The notes: generated from the letters alone by a model not told the origin. A stretch of 64,000 bases of DNA from Juglans regia (GCF_001411555.2 NC_049908.1:26388724-26452723), one strand, 5' to 3'. Positions 1 through 13,663 are shown, counted from the stretch's first letter. Made by a program: numbers and translations.

Positions 1-1
<1 letters not shown>

Positions 2-33
<32 letters not shown>
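2..33. repeat. (TA)n microsatellite
   Basis: Uninterrupted TA dinucleotides at the very left edge of the window. Similar short (TA)n tracts recur near 8858-8887, 15955-15975, 30320-30342, 32938-32962 and 59552-59577. Confidence 0.9.
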
Positions 34-37
<4 letters not shown>

Positions 38-387
38 TTTCACAATCTAAGATGTTAATATAATTTTCCATTTCAATCTTTGCATTGCGACTTGACACAA
101 AGGTCATAACTTTGATAGTACGGCCATTTGTCAATTTTCATATCTTAAGAAAGTTCTAATGATCACCTGATCAGCTCTATATCCACAATTAGATCAGGTT
201 CATATATAGGATTAGTTAATTCTATATACCTAGTAAACAACTTATGTGAGAGTACTTCATACTCATACAACAGCTCCAAGATCTAGTACTATCCATTTAA
301 TGTAGGGCTTTCACAATGCACAATATCACCGTGCACTACTTCACTTCTCTACTAACGCCAATCTTCACCATTTTGTTATTTCTAAAA

Positions 388-715
388 AAATTCATAGGCT
401 TAACTCATCTCATAAAACTGGTTCTACAAGAGATGATTGTTCATTTCTTATAAGCATGCCCAAGACTTTGTTCACAAGTAATGTGGGATTATTCCTCAAC
501 ATCCTCCCTCACGTCCAGGCCAATATTTTTTCTGGTCCTTGTCAAGGGATAAGTAGTATAGGTCCTCATTCGTCTTGTGGCAGATTTTGATATCATGAAG
601 AAATTCATTGGTCTAACTCATCTCATAAAACCAGTTTTACAAGAGATGATTGTTCATTCTTATAAACATGCCCAAGACTTTGTCCACAAACAATGTGAGA
701 TTATTTCTCAACAAT
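388..715. repeat. Two direct repeats of about 110 bp
   Basis: The segment starting near 390 (attcataggcttaactcatc) recurs near 602 (attcattggtctaactcatc). Both continue through shared blocks such as caagagatgattgttcatt and gcccaagactttgt. The copies differ by scattered substitutions and are about 210 bp apart. The intervening text, with a CCTCCCTCACGTCCAGG block, resembles LTR or retroelement leader DNA, but I cannot assign a family. Confidence 0.7.
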
Positions 716-1798
716 TTCAACATTAGCTTCTCAAGTCAAATCAATATTCGTTAGAGTAGGAGCTACCGCGTGAGTCTTTCTTCTACTTTAGAATTAGATA
801 TATGTTGCAAAACTATATTTGATCTATTAGTGCAAGGAAAACCCAATTGTTTTAGAAAACATGATCAAGACCTAGTCCACTGCTGAATGGTTTCAATATT
901 GACAAAGAACAAGTATAAATTTAAAGAACTAATCATGCATATTATAGAAAAAGTAAAATCCCATGATCTATATGTTATGTTAATGTTGGGAACTTGCTCG
1001 ATCACTAATCAGGTCCATGATTCTCTATATTCCTTTCATTGACATGACAATTTTGAATATGCAGCATGCTTTTATTCTAATATGCAAAATTCCTTATCAT
1101 CTTTTAGCCTTGCTTTTGGACTCCTATTAATGTAGAAGAATACATCTGAAGATGGGTGGTTTCATGATCTCATGTTTACACATAAATCAATCTAGTGATG
1201 AAACACTGTCAAAATGATCAATGATTTCATCATAGAAAATGATATAGCTCTTCCTCTATCAAAATATTATAATATTATGGCTTTCTCTCAGTCAACACAA
1301 TATACCTCTCATGTAAAAAAGAAGTAAAATCATGTTTGAAAGCCATAATTTCGTGTGTGACAGACAATAAATAGTATGCGCAAGTCAAATTAGGTTCCAC
1401 CTTTAACTATTTAACCTAACTTTCAATCAAGAATACAAGTTCTTAGCGAGTCGATTATAACCGACTGATCCCCATGAATCTACAGTGTCACAAGGATAAT
1501 GGGTGGATTTATTTTCCATTACATCAAGAATGCATGGATTTTTCCAAAAAAACAAAAGTTGGCAAATGCTAGGCTAGTATATATCAGGAACAACAGGGGA
1601 GGATGTTGATACCCACACACTTATATCAATATTAACTTTAGAAAAACCCCTTATAGTTCATATTAGAATCCAAATTAGGGTTTCGTTAAAGAAAACTCTT
1701 TGATCTATTGTTTTCTTCTCTCTTCCTCTCAAGTGCGCCACTACTATAGATGCCCATGAGCCACCATAGCATTGCCCACATTGCTGCAAGTCACCACC

Positions 1799-1829
<31 letters not shown>

Positions 1830-4107
1830 AAAATGAATGGTGACAAAGATATACCCACACATTGGGGGCCTGGGGCAAATACCCATCGGTGTCTATTTCC
1901 TTAAACAGGGAAGAAACTCATGAAATCACCCATGTCCTGTGTTGGATATGAGTTTAGTTTAGGGTTAGAATATGCCCTTAGGAAATGGCGCTCATCAATT
2001 GCGACAAACTACAAGGACCAAACTATCAACATTGAATTGGCCAACCAAATCAAGTTCTAGTATGATGCATCACTAGATCACACACAATTGAACAAGCAAT
2101 TTATGGATTTTGAATCAAAACTCTTTATTGAAACATTATATCTCATGTACTTAAGCACAATCAATCGCTTCCATGATCCAATCAATCTTGATCTAGTCAA
2201 AATTTTTTAATATTTCTTACTTCGAATTCCCATCCTTCCCATGACCATGAATAATCTAGTCTTACTAACTTCAACTTAAGGTCGCTTCTAACGTGTCTTC
2301 CTCGTATTCATTTACCACTTCTTCACCATGCTTGTGACCCAGAATTATCAACGTTTTGCCATAAGTTTTCTTAGTAAACCATACAAGATTGCACACGATT
2401 GTTAGGGTATGTTTGGTTATAAAATATTTTGAAAATATTTGACAATCTTGAAAACTTTTATGAGATGTGCTGCTTATTGAGTTTTGAGAAATAAGAGAGA
2501 AGATTTTGAATGTTTTTTTAAATAACTTTTGTATTGGAGTTTGTTAAACCAAATAGGTATCGTTGAAAAGTTATTTAAATATAACTTTTTAAAAGTGTTT
2601 TTGTTTTGGAGTTTATATTTGGATAATAATTGAATGAAAAGTTGAAATAGTTTTTTTAGCTTTATTATATGTTTGCTAATGAGGTTATGAGAAAATTTGA
2701 GAAATGTTAAAAAATTTTCGAAAAGGAAAAATCTATTTATCATCTTTTTTATTATCAGAATCTCAATATCTCTTGATGTAACATTAAATGATAAGTCCAC
2801 TAATAAAACATAATAAATAGTTTTCAATCATTTAATATCATATCATGAGATGATGATAGAATGATAGTAAAAAGAGATGATGAGTAACATTACTATTTGA
2901 AAATACTTATATAGTTGCCAAACAAGGTTAGAGTTGCCAAAGTTCTTGATAAAGTTGGATTATTCATATTCTAAAAGGCTAGTTCTACATGAGTTGCATG
3001 GTTAATTCTAGCTAGTAACGCAAGTGCAAGCCAAGTGCGTAACTCTCAACTCACGAATTAATGTGCATCCAAAAATACTTTGTTTTCTTGGCATGATTTG
3101 TGCGCCTCATGTAGAAAACCTAATAATGATATCATTAAACATGTAACCTAATGGCCTCATGAAAACTTTTAACTATTAACTAAGCTAGCCATCATTGATA
3201 TACCCCGTAATTCAACCGAAAACTTTGGCTTTTCATTGCTTAATTGCTTTTGCTAGCCTGATCTGATTGATAGTCGCACATACATTGTATTTAGGCAGAT
3301 TCATCAGCCTTTGAATATAGTAGCCATGTTGCCTTCCTCTCATTCACAGTACTTCATGTGTATCAGCTTGTCTTAAGATTGGTGGCTTAGGATATATAGC
3401 TTTTGCCCCAATTCAAATCTACCGATCAAAAGATCATAATAGAATATAATTTGAAGTAGTATCAGTTGCTAGGACAGCTAAGAATTATTATAACATAAAT
3501 GTAGGGAGCATACGGAGGAATTAATTAAAGCATGCAGATATCTTTCAATAAGGGTAAGCTGAATTAGCAGTAGTACTTTTAGAATGTTGGTAAAGCAACA
3601 ATAAACAAATAGGTGTGCCATTTAAACAGGTTAGGGCAATTGAATGAGAAATAAAACCCATTATCATGATGGGCTGGTAGGGGCTCTTTATATGGATGAT
3701 CTTCTTAATTTTCCTTTTTAGTCATTAATATTTTTATCGAATGGGAATTTCCACTCATTTCAGATACTTTTTTTGCTGTTTTATGAGCAAATAATATTAA
3801 CTAAAAAAAATAAAAAAAGGAGGGGGTGGCGTAATAGATCATATCCTATTCAACAACCAAAATTTAAATGCATGAAATAAATATTAATAAAAAAAATACA
3901 AGAGGAAATCATGATCCCAACAAATTCCATACTTTCTAAACCTAAGGTCAGTTTGCTCGGGGCAATAGATCCAGCAACAATAACCAATAAGGAAAACCCA
4001 AAAGGGATGGAAGAAAGGTAGAATGAATGAGAGAGAGTGGGGAAGGGGATTGAAGAGGGGAAGGAGAGAGGGGACCTCCCATAAGTGGGTAGAAGAAGAA
4101 ACACTAA

Positions 4108-4319
4108 GGGCAGATTTGGAAAGTGAGATGAAAATTTTATGTTTTATTTTAGTGTTTAAAATATTATGTTTTGATATTATTATTGTATTGGGATTTGAAA
4201 AAGTTGAATTGAAATTTTAAAAAGTTGAATTATTTATTATATTTTGTATGAAGATTTGAAAAATGTGTAATGATGAGATGAGAAAAAATTTTGTCTCATC
4301 CCACCCTCCAAACCTGCCC
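4108..4319 (+). mobile_element. Harbinger/Tourist-like MITE, TAA target duplication
   Basis: A 212-bp element with inverted ends (GGGCAGATTTGG at the left, CCAAACCTGCCC at the right), flanked by TAA at 4105-4107 and 4320-4322. The interior is AT-rich with the family words gaaaaagttgaatt and aatgatgagatgag. Three-base TAA/TTA duplications are the signature of PIF/Harbinger-derived MITEs. It has no coding capacity. Confidence 0.8.
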
Positions 4320-4369
4320 TAAGAAGAGCATGGAGGTGAAGGTATGAAAAAAAGACGATAACTTTTTTC

Positions 4370-4516
4370 AACTTCTCATAAATACATTTAAATTCATCTT
4401 AACATCCAAACACATCTAAACTCATCTTAGGTGGATCCCACAAAACTCACTCAACCATCTCAACTCACTAATATTCATAAAAAATTCAACTCAACTCAAC
4501 ATCCAAACACGACCTT
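4370..4516 (-). mobile_element. Partial MITE copy, reverse orientation
   Basis: The reverse complement of the family end region: it reads catccaaacacatctaaac followed by repeated caactca words, then aacatccaaacacgacctta. A close relative lies at 17440-17580. The left end is not recognisable, so this is a fragment. Confidence 0.55.
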
Positions 4517-4805
4517 ATTTTTACTCTTGATTATTTTTGTTGGATTCTGGTTCAAAAACTTTGGATAGTAATTTCGATAGATTCAAAAGTTGGGGAGTTT
4601 TGTCTACGAATCCAACCTAATAGAGCTTATATGCATAATGTCTTCATCATGCCTATCTTGTTGTCATACATTGCAAAGAAAAAAAAAAACATCTAACCAC
4701 TTTGAAAGAGTGTAGTATCTTCCTCTTTCTTCTTACTCAATTACTGTCTTGGCTAATTCACTACTCTTTTTACTTCAACTGAATGTGCACTTCAAAGATA
4801 TCTTA

Positions 4806-5011
4806 GATTGTGTTTGGATGTTAAAGTGAGTTGAATCGAGTTGAGTTGAGATGATAAAATATTATTAAAATATTATTTTTTAATATTATTATTATTTTGA
4901 GATTTAAAAAAGTTGAATTGTTTATTATATTTTGTGTTAAAATTTTAAAAAAGTTATAATGATGAGTTGAGTTGAGATGAGTTGAGAGGAATTAATCAAC
5001 CAAACGAAACC
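4806..5011 (+). mobile_element. Harbinger/Tourist-like MITE, TTA target duplication
   Basis: A 206-bp copy of the GTTTGGATG...GAGTTGAGATG family with inverted ends (gattgtgtttggatg and the complement of ggtttcgtttggttg), flanked by TTA at 4803-4805 and 5012-5014. The interior closely matches the copy at 27568-27767. Non-coding. Confidence 0.8.
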
Positions 5012-6132
5012 TTAATGTATATAAACTTGGTTCATAAAATAAGTTATAAAAAAATTCCATACTTGTAATTGTAAAACTTCATTTATTATAAGATTCGGCA
5101 TACCAACAAGCAACATCCATTTGTAAGCTCTCTCTTTGTAGACTAAGCACTTCTCTATTGGGGTTAAGTCGGCTTAAATTCTAAATTGTAGGTTGACTTC
5201 TACATAACCAAACTTTATCTAACCAACCCAAAACAGAATTGCAATCCTTATGTTTTTTTCATCGTAGCATGAGTTGAGAGAAAACATAAATAAATAACTG
5301 CAGCTAACAATTCACCATTTTTGTAATGTATAATTAGTTCTTGAGAAGCATAGATTGCATTTTTCAGAACCATTGCCTTGTTTGGTTACACAAATAAGAT
5401 TTGATAAAAAATATGTTATAATATATTATAAATATTTTGAATTAAGGTTTGAATTAAGGTTTGAATTATAAATATTCAAACCAAATAAGGTTTGAATTAA
5501 GATATTTTTTGGGATTTTGAGAAAGGAGAAAGAAAAAGATAAATAAAAATATTATAAAGTTAAGATAATATTATAATATAATTTTTTTTTTTTTTTATTC
5601 TAGAATTTAAAACTGTTGAATTGTTTTTTGTTTTTTGTTTGAAAGTATGAAAAGTTGTAATGATTTGGTAAAAATTAAATGAAAAAGTTGAAAACTTGAA
5701 AATTTGAAATTGAAAAATGTTTGTACTTTAATGATGTTTGAATATTAAGATGAGATGAGATGAGATGGAAAGTAAAGCCAAACGGGCAGTAATGCCTTTA
5801 GTCCCTTAGATAAGTGCAACTCAACTTTTTTCGAAATAAAGACAAATAGCGTGCTAGGTAACTCCTATGAGGACAAGATATTCTCATGGCCAGGGAACTC
5901 CTAAGAGGACAAGAAATTCTCACCTTGATAACAGAAAAATCTATGCCATGCAGTCTAACCTTAATATCATCATAAAGCTACATGTTTGCACTAGACGTGG
6001 AATTTTCTTATGGCTCAGCTTTAAGTCCAACATTATGGTGTTTTTCACGCGTTCAATGGTTTCTCATGATTGCTCTATTTTTATATCAGTATTTATAGTG
6101 AAAAGTCAACTGATACCATGTATTTTGATCAG

Positions 6133-8855
6133 CATCAAAGCAGTAACTGAGAGATATAACAAGTCAAAGGAGGAACATCAGCACCTGCAGAATCCAGCAT
6201 CAGAGGCCAAGGTATGCCATGTTGAGCCTCCCTCGGTCCTTCTCTGCAAATTTTCTATGAGAACTGGGAGATTTGCTTGAAAGTGTTTGCATGTTTAATG
6301 AAAGGTTGCGATTTTGATGCTCCTGATAACAACTTCTAGGATATCTGAGTACTATCATCTTTTTTTACCAAAATATCTGTAGTGGTCATGAATCGGGGGG
6401 ATGTGCCCCCTGAAAGGAAAGCTTTCATGTACATCCATAAATCTAAAAACTATCCCAATAAATGATTAGACATATCAACCGAGCGTTTCATTCTCAAATG
6501 TAGGAGCTGTCAATAGAAGAGTTGAGACAGGTTGGATCAATAATGCATGCACAATATCATATAAATTATCTCGCAGAAAAGTAGAACTAGTATACGATCA
6601 TCTACCTACTCTGTTATACCTGCAAGATATACAAGTAGTCAACTAAAACTGTATTGCATACCTTCATCATATACAGCATGAAGGGCAATATTACCGCCAT
6701 TGCTTTACAAACTCTTATCATCCTCCTTGCCATATCATCAGGAACTTCTAAAAGAAAGAGACTAGAAAGTTTGTATTACTCTAGTAGTTTGAATATGTAT
6801 GGTTGTATGGTTGGATTGAAACCTTCACCTTCATGCTCCCTTCTCAATTATTTCCAAATTAAGGAAAACATTTCCAGCGTTGGCCATTTAAAAATGACCT
6901 GCAAAAAACTATCATAGCCAATTATTAGAATTCAACTTTCAAAAATTTTATATTTCTCGTGCAGCAATGTCCATCTCATGCTACCCTCATCCTTAAAGAT
7001 GCAATTTCTTCTTTGATCTGCATCCAAGCACGTCTCCCCCCATCAACGGCATTTTGAACACAATCACAGCCCCCTTCTTGTGTGCCCTCATTAATCACAT
7101 CCTAAGTATGTGCATCAATTTGGGGTATCTTTGATAGACACCGTGGCAATAATTTAAGACACAGTTTCTTGGATACTTGAACAAAAGGATGATAAGTCCA
7201 GCCACTGAAGTCAGATTCAGCTCCTTTTTCTTTTTTTATTTCCTTATACACTTCTGTACTGATATTCATATAAATGAAAAGATATACCTAAGGAATCTTT
7301 CTCCTTAAATCTTATAACTTCTTACCCTTCTTTGATCTCTTTTCCTTCTAACCTTACCCTAGCCTTCCACCCACATATATACAGAGAAGGTGAGAATATG
7401 CTTACAGAAAACTGAAAAATGTAGACACCAACTACAACATATTTATAATTTAAATGTAAAACTCTATATCATAAAGCTTTTGGTAAAATCAAATCTAAAA
7501 TTTTCAAGTACCCAAAAGAACTCAGTTGCCCTTTATATTAGGCAAAGGAATTTAGATATTCTCATCATACTAAGCATCGTTGGTTGCCAAACAAAAGGAC
7601 ATCAAACCCTCAGTTAGTAGTTAAAAACTGATAGGAGCGTTATAAAACAAAGCCAAATAGTCGTATAATTCTGGAATCATGCTAGGCCAGGGCAGACAAA
7701 CTGTTTTTCAATGGAATTATGTTACAAGAAAATGCAGAAGACATGGAAAGAACTCATGGAACAGAGGTTCTCTGAACACGCTCATCCAAGAGCAATAGTT
7801 TCGCAAGAATACCCTAATGGCTGAGAGCCTAAGACAAACAACATAATCATAGTCTTGTAATGAAAAGGAAGTAATTTGAAATATAATTCAAGACCACGAT
7901 CTATAAGAGAGAGATAAAGAGAAATTTTAATCGTTACTTTTGACATTTCAAATCATGGCATCATTACTTTGTCAAATGTCTTGAAAGTCACTTCGTTTCA
8001 AGATTAGCAATGATTAAATAGACCATGTGTCAGTCATGAGCAACTGATACATGTATGCATGTCTATATATATCCACCTGAATTCACTACATGTTGATTTG
8101 TGCATTCAAAGCAGGAAGAGAATATCAGCAATATCACATGTTATGTCTACTCTAAAATGCAAAAGGCTTTACGTAGCTGACCCATGAAAATTTTATTAAG
8201 TTTGGTGAAATAACATCAAAAGGTGTTGGTATGGATGGTAATCAAACATATCAAAAAAGATGTGGTGAAATAATATAGCTTGATTGCCACCTCATAAATA
8301 GCTCAATATAGCTTTAGTAGTTTGGCTCTAAACCAATTCAAATCAGCATAGGGCCATTGTTAAACTTCTTCAAAATCACTAGCAGCTTTGACTTATTTCT
8401 AATAGTTAATGTTTATGAACATATTTTTTTAATCTATTTGTTTCCTTTTAGTCAGGGTGGGGGAAAGAACCTTGTAAGTTTGTTGGAATTAACTTGTGCT
8501 TCTATAATTTCTAGTTTTGGCAAAAGGAGGTGGCAATCTTAAGGCAACAATTAGAGAACTTGCAACAAAACCACCGGTACCGTCTATATCTCCTTTAGCT
8601 TAAATTACTTATTATGCAACAAATAAAAATAACGGCGGTTAAGCTGAAAGTATCAGAAATTATCATATGTTGGCTATGTCACAAATGCTATACAGAATGC
8701 CTTGTAACCTGCTAGCATAGGAATTATTTGAATCAAGCAAATAATAAATTAAATATCAGGAGATACTAAAATATTTGGTCACAAATGCTATACAGGATGC
8801 TTGTAAAATACCTGATAGTTGAAGGGTGAGGATTGTATTTTTCCCATGTGTAAAC

Positions 8856-8888
<33 letters not shown>

Positions 8889-9856
8889 ACAAATATTGGA
8901 AATCAACTTTTACAATGTTCAAAATGTAGGATAAGATCCAGATAAATATGGACTCTGTAAAACACATCAAAAGCCAATTTGATTGCTATGTCTTTCCAAG
9001 ATACCCATGAACCATATGCTAGCTAATAATAAATGCGCTTCAATGACAATGAATGAACAATCCCATATGTCCCAACAACTCATATTATTAATAGAAAACA
9101 GATAAGCAATATAAATCTAACCCCTAATTGTTGAACTACATTAAAATGCCATGATAAGACAGGCATTTGATGGGGGAACAACTTTATGCTCTGGGTGTCA
9201 AAGACTTGCAGAATCTGGAGAATCAACTAGAATTGAGTCTGCAGGGTGTACGAATGAAAAAGGTCAGAAACTTACTCCATCCAACACTTTCTTCACTGTG
9301 TTTGTGAAGTAATGCAGGTTAAAATCTGAAGACATGCATGACACTAAACATGCTCTTTTAACATCTGCAGGACCAAATCTTAACCGATGAAATACAAGAA
9401 CTAAGTCAAAAGGTATTTCCAGGAAGACACTAATTCTTTGCAGCTTTCTGTCAGGAACTACTTCAGCTATTAAAGCTACACTTTTTATCACAGGGCAATC
9501 TTATCCATCAGGAAAATATGGAACTGTACAAGAAGGTAAACCTTATACGACAAGAAAACATGGAATTATACAATAAGGTATTCTGGTTTATATCTCATCT
9601 GAGTTCTAAACATTCCTAAAGAACTTAAGTCATCATTACATGCTTTGAAACAGTAAGATAACTAGTACATTTTTTAAGCATAACAATCAGACCAATCTCT
9701 CAGGTTCACAGCACAAGACACATGAATGCAGAAAGCCTAAGTTCATTCACCCCATATGGAACAAACACCAGAGAGCACTTGGATATCCCCATCCATCTTC
9801 AGCTATGCCAGCCCGAGAGACAAACTTATGAGCCACCACCAAGGGAAACAGGGTAA
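6133..9856 (+). CDS. MADS-box transcription factor, AGL17/ANR1 clade (5' partial)
   Basis: Type II (MIKC) MADS-box regulator, exons 2-7: 6133-6211, 8515-8576, 9163-9262, 9371-9412, 9494-9577 and 9704-9856 (TAA). The internal sizes 79, 62, 100 and 42 bp are the canonical MIKC exon sizes, and all junctions are GT-AG and in phase. Exon 2 gives the I region ([15 protein letters not shown]). Exons 3-5 give the K-domain coiled coil ([45 protein letters not shown]). The C-terminus has [11 protein letters not shown], like the IHLQL-QP block of AGL17-clade proteins. Exon 6 holds two consecutive 42-bp units ([14 protein letters not shown], then [14 protein letters not shown]). The DNA-binding MADS domain is not in the window; with a normal exon 1 the protein would be about 233 aa. 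Clade members act in roots, guard cells and flowering; the role here is unknown. Confidence 0.9.
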
Positions 9857-10012
9857 AAGTAAAATTATTTCACCTCCTTCCAAAAGTAGTTGAAGACGGA
9901 ATTACTTTTTGGTAATTCAGTATTGATCACAAAAACAATGTATTTACTGCAGCAGAGTACATCTACATCAAAGAAATGGCTGAGGATTTTGGACAGATGT
10001 CATTCGACTTAC

Positions 10013-12106
10013 TTTGAGCAAATGACGAAGCACAAAGGAATGTACTTCTTCGTGTGAGATGAGCTACAAACAATCCCATCAGCACAATGACCAGTATGAT
10101 ATGTTTATGAAATAAACAACAAATTCAGTTAAAGTTATTGGCAAAACCAGATATCTATCGTACCTATGTACACAATGACCTAATACTACTCCACCTGCTT
10201 ATGCCTGAACCAAGATTTAATACCAAGATCATGTACAATGTATTTGAACTCCATTACTGTAGTTAAATTTGATAATGCATAAAAAAATCAATAAGATTTT
10301 CTAAATTAGAGGATTAGAATGATTTGAACATTTACCTATAACATAAGCTACAATGACAACAAATATAAGACAAAATCAGAAACACATCAGTGAAACCCTT
10401 GAAATATCACTCAGTAAACCATACCTCAAGATAACCATATATCTGCAGGGCACCAACCTTCAGTGCCTTAGTTCTCCCATTTCTCGTCCAATACTTGGCA
10501 ATTGCATGGGAGCTGTTTTAACCTATATATATTCTAGGTTCATCTGTTCTCAAGTCATGTTTACGGATGTTGGACTATGGTTTTGGTTTTTTTAGAACTG
10601 TAAATACCTCAAAGTTTGAGACATATAAATATTGTTACACGTCAAGCGACAAAAGGTTTCTCCTTTAGGCCCAATAGTGTATATGAACCATGTGAGCAGA
10701 AAAAGTCTGCATATGATAGGGGCCATGGGGCACCCTTCTTCTCAACAACCTAGGTTGTGACTAAGTAATGGATAATCTAGCATCTGCTTTCTTTCCATAA
10801 AAAGTAAAGTGGAATTATTTAGTTGAATATACGGCAATCTCGGCAGTGGCAGAGCCACATATTAAGCAGTGGGTGAAATTGCCCCCATGGGATCTTTAAA
10901 AAATGTTTGAATACGTGTGATATTTTATAAAATTGTAAATATTTTTACTATTACAGCCAATAAAACATTGTTAGGTCAATTATGAAAACTATTTTTATAT
11001 TTGCACCACAAGAAAAAAAATACAGAGCCAATTATAAAAACTTTTTCTAAATTTTAACCATTAAAGAAATTTTGTTATCACACAAAACAAAAGTAAAATT
11101 CATTTACTTAAAAAGTAACTTATTTACTTAAAAGTAGTGTTGTTATGTTATAAAAAATTAATAAAAAAAAAGAACGAGGAAAATATACCCGAGCCTATTT
11201 ATTCACTACCCATTTGAAAAAAGATATTCCCTACCCAAAAAAAGAGCAGTCACTGAAGCTGAACCTAAAAACCTTGCAGCAAATCGTTTTGACTTTGCTT
11301 AAAAAGTCTCAGTTTTGTTGTTCAATCAAGATTGGTTACCAGTTATAGTTTATCATAGCAAAGCCATATTAACTGTAAACTGCACTGTCACCCTGTTTTT
11401 TATAAGATTAGTGTTGAAGCGATTATTTACGAATGAACACTCGTCGAGGGAAAACTTATTTTAATTGAAAATTTTCTGACTCACAAATGTTTTTTACTCG
11501 ACGAGCAATATCGCGAGTATGCAACGAGTTTCAAAAAACTAAATCCTGTTGAAATAATAATATTTTCCACGAAAAACAGAGTCATTTCAATTTAACTTTG
11601 CACCTACGAAACAAAATCTTGGTTCCGAAAGTGAATATATTCAGGCGACGATTGGGACAAACATCAACCAGCTGGCTAATGGTTTGGAATAAACAAAGAA
11701 CAAAAACTAGCAGCGAAGTTAACACCTGAAATTGAGCTTTTTCTCAAAGAAATCAGAGTGGACCAAGAAAATGACTGATTTTTAGGAGATTTCAATTGCA
11801 TCCAAGAAACCATTCCTCCCATGGAACACCAGGAAACTGCACCACACAATTAATATCGTACACAAAAATACACAAATTAAATAAGTTAAATCCTAATGTG
11901 TACACATGCGTGCCTGTCACAGATACGAGCAAAAAATGATAGTAATACGTAAACAGAAGGCATCAATAACGTGGGCATTATAAGAACACAATCTGGCCGA
12001 GACCATGCTCTCATTAAGCGAGGATTATTTGCAGATCAATGAGTTTCGAAGCGAAGGAGAAAGAGAGGAGGATCTGAAATCGTACCTGGGGAGACCAGAT
12101 TTTCAT
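10013..12106 (-). other. Candidate 5' end of a minus-strand gene
   Basis: On the minus strand, CT-rich leader-like DNA (12107-12170) lies downstream of a TATA-like catatatgca near 12215. It leads to an ATG at 12106, seven codons (MKIWSPQ), and a GT donor after 12086. A second possible phase-0 exon at 10013-10063 (LISHEEVHSFVLRHLLK) has a tttgtag acceptor and a gtaagt donor. I cannot name the product or find a convincing third exon. It would run convergently toward the MADS gene. It may be a short gene, an antisense transcript or a chance arrangement. Confidence 0.25.
10853..11240. mobile_element. Probable hAT-type MITE fragment
   Basis: The left end reads ggcagtggcagagccaca, close to the CAGTGGCGGAGCCA terminus common on plant hAT MITEs. 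The body is AT-rich and non-coding, and a partial complementary end (gagcagtcactg) lies near 11245. I could not verify a target duplication. Confidence 0.45.
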
Positions 12107-13663
12107 GTCTGTAGACTGTAGATCATTGGGCTCGCTCAGGGAGAGAGAGAGGGGTTAGGGAAAATATCTATGTTTGGGAAGTGAGAGGGTGCAGTGCAGT
12201 AGAGTCTCTGCCTGCATATATGCATGGGAATGAACAATCGGAAATAATAAATATCTTTTCCACTTTTTCTGATTCTCCTTTTATTGGGCTTTAAATGGCC
12301 CATTTAACATCATGATTGGATAGGCTAAAAGCCCGTCATATTCGTCATGTCTGCTTTAGCCCAGACTCAATACCAAAACTTTGAGAAAAGCTAAACTCGT
12401 CGAGGATTCATCCCGGATACAAATTTTAAAAAAAAATAAAAATAAAAATAAAATTATTTAGTAATTAAAAAAATATTTTTTAATAATATTTTAAATTTCT
12501 TTTAAATTTTTAAGAATATAAAAAAACAATTAAAAAAATCAAATGACCTTATCGGGAGCATCCTCATACTGTACCATAGGAGGAGAACGGCTCCAAAATC
12601 TTTTTTTAGCAATTTAGATAGTCCACTTTTTAAAATGAAAATATAGAATATTTATTAAAAAAAATATATGTATCTCAAATTTACTTTTTTTTAAAAGGAA
12701 ATACACGAGGCTTACTCACTTAAAATTGTATAAATCATATATTTCAAACTTTTTAAAAAAAAATTTTCCACTGAAATAAAAACATCTTATAAACACAAAG
12801 GTCCAAGAATATTTTCTACCTAACAAAAATAATTTCATATAATCACACTGATTTTTTGTAAAGAAAAAGTTTTATTTGTCATCCTTTAAAACACTGATTT
12901 TTCCACCTAATCTCATAACAATCTTTAATAAAAAAGAAAAATTAAAATAAAGTATAAATACTAATTTAATGGGCTAATGTTGTGAGAAGTGAGAAGTGAG
13001 AAGCATCGCTGCCCAAAATTCATGACGTGTAGGTGACATGAGACATCCATCACATGATAACGACGTATCATGATGATATGTTATGATATGATGACCTTAA
13101 AAGACAGACAGGGAAAAAACAGACTGAACAACAAAACCAAGACAGGAGAAAAAAAAAAGGCAAGCCATACATGAGTGCCACGCTGTCACAAGTACGATTT
13201 CTGCGGCCTTTTATGTAGGCCTCTTCTCCGGCTATGTCAAGTGGGCGGTCCTACATCCACCACTAGCTTTGTACCCAAAGAAAAGGACACTCTTCTTCGA
13301 ACTTACTATCAAACATGATCTACGCTTAGATAGTTAGCAAGTTTATCTGCTTGGTCATGATGCTGTGCTCAATCTATCTTCTGCAGATTGTCAATTTGTT
13401 CTACGTAGTTACTCTAATCTTTCTCGTGTTTATGAATCTTCAACTAGGAAACAGCATAAAAACTTGCATGTTTGAGTATTTAAACTCTTTAAAACGCCAT
13501 AATCTACACCAAAAGTACTGAATCTGCTAGTTAATGACGAGATTTTGCATGCATGTAATAGTGCTGGGAATGAAGTTGTAGTCCTCGATGCATGATCAAC
13601 ACATGAGAATGATGAGCAGGCTGAGGCCGATAATTTATAGATCACCAGAACTCTCACTTTTTC

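Larger units (their letters stand above)
1..6132. other. Gene-free, repeat-rich stretch; probable MADS intron 1
   Basis: I see no supported coding exon here. The stretch holds AT-rich DNA, a (CT)n tract near 1801-1828, two diverged direct copies of about 110 bp (388-715) and several MITE copies. The first exon I can support downstream, at 6133, is exon 2 of a MADS-box gene. This stretch is therefore most simply the 3' part of that gene's first intron, with the MADS-domain exon left of the window. I looked for the MADS-domain exon on + and did not find it. Confidence 0.5.

Noticed and set aside
2474..2827. 117-aa minus ORF
   Set aside because: Lys/Phe/Leu-rich translation of an AT-rich MITE-like segment; no motif.
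5867..6280. 137-aa ORF starting at 5867
   Set aside because: Only its 3' part is real: 6133-6211 is MADS exon 2. The rest is intron read-through on both sides.
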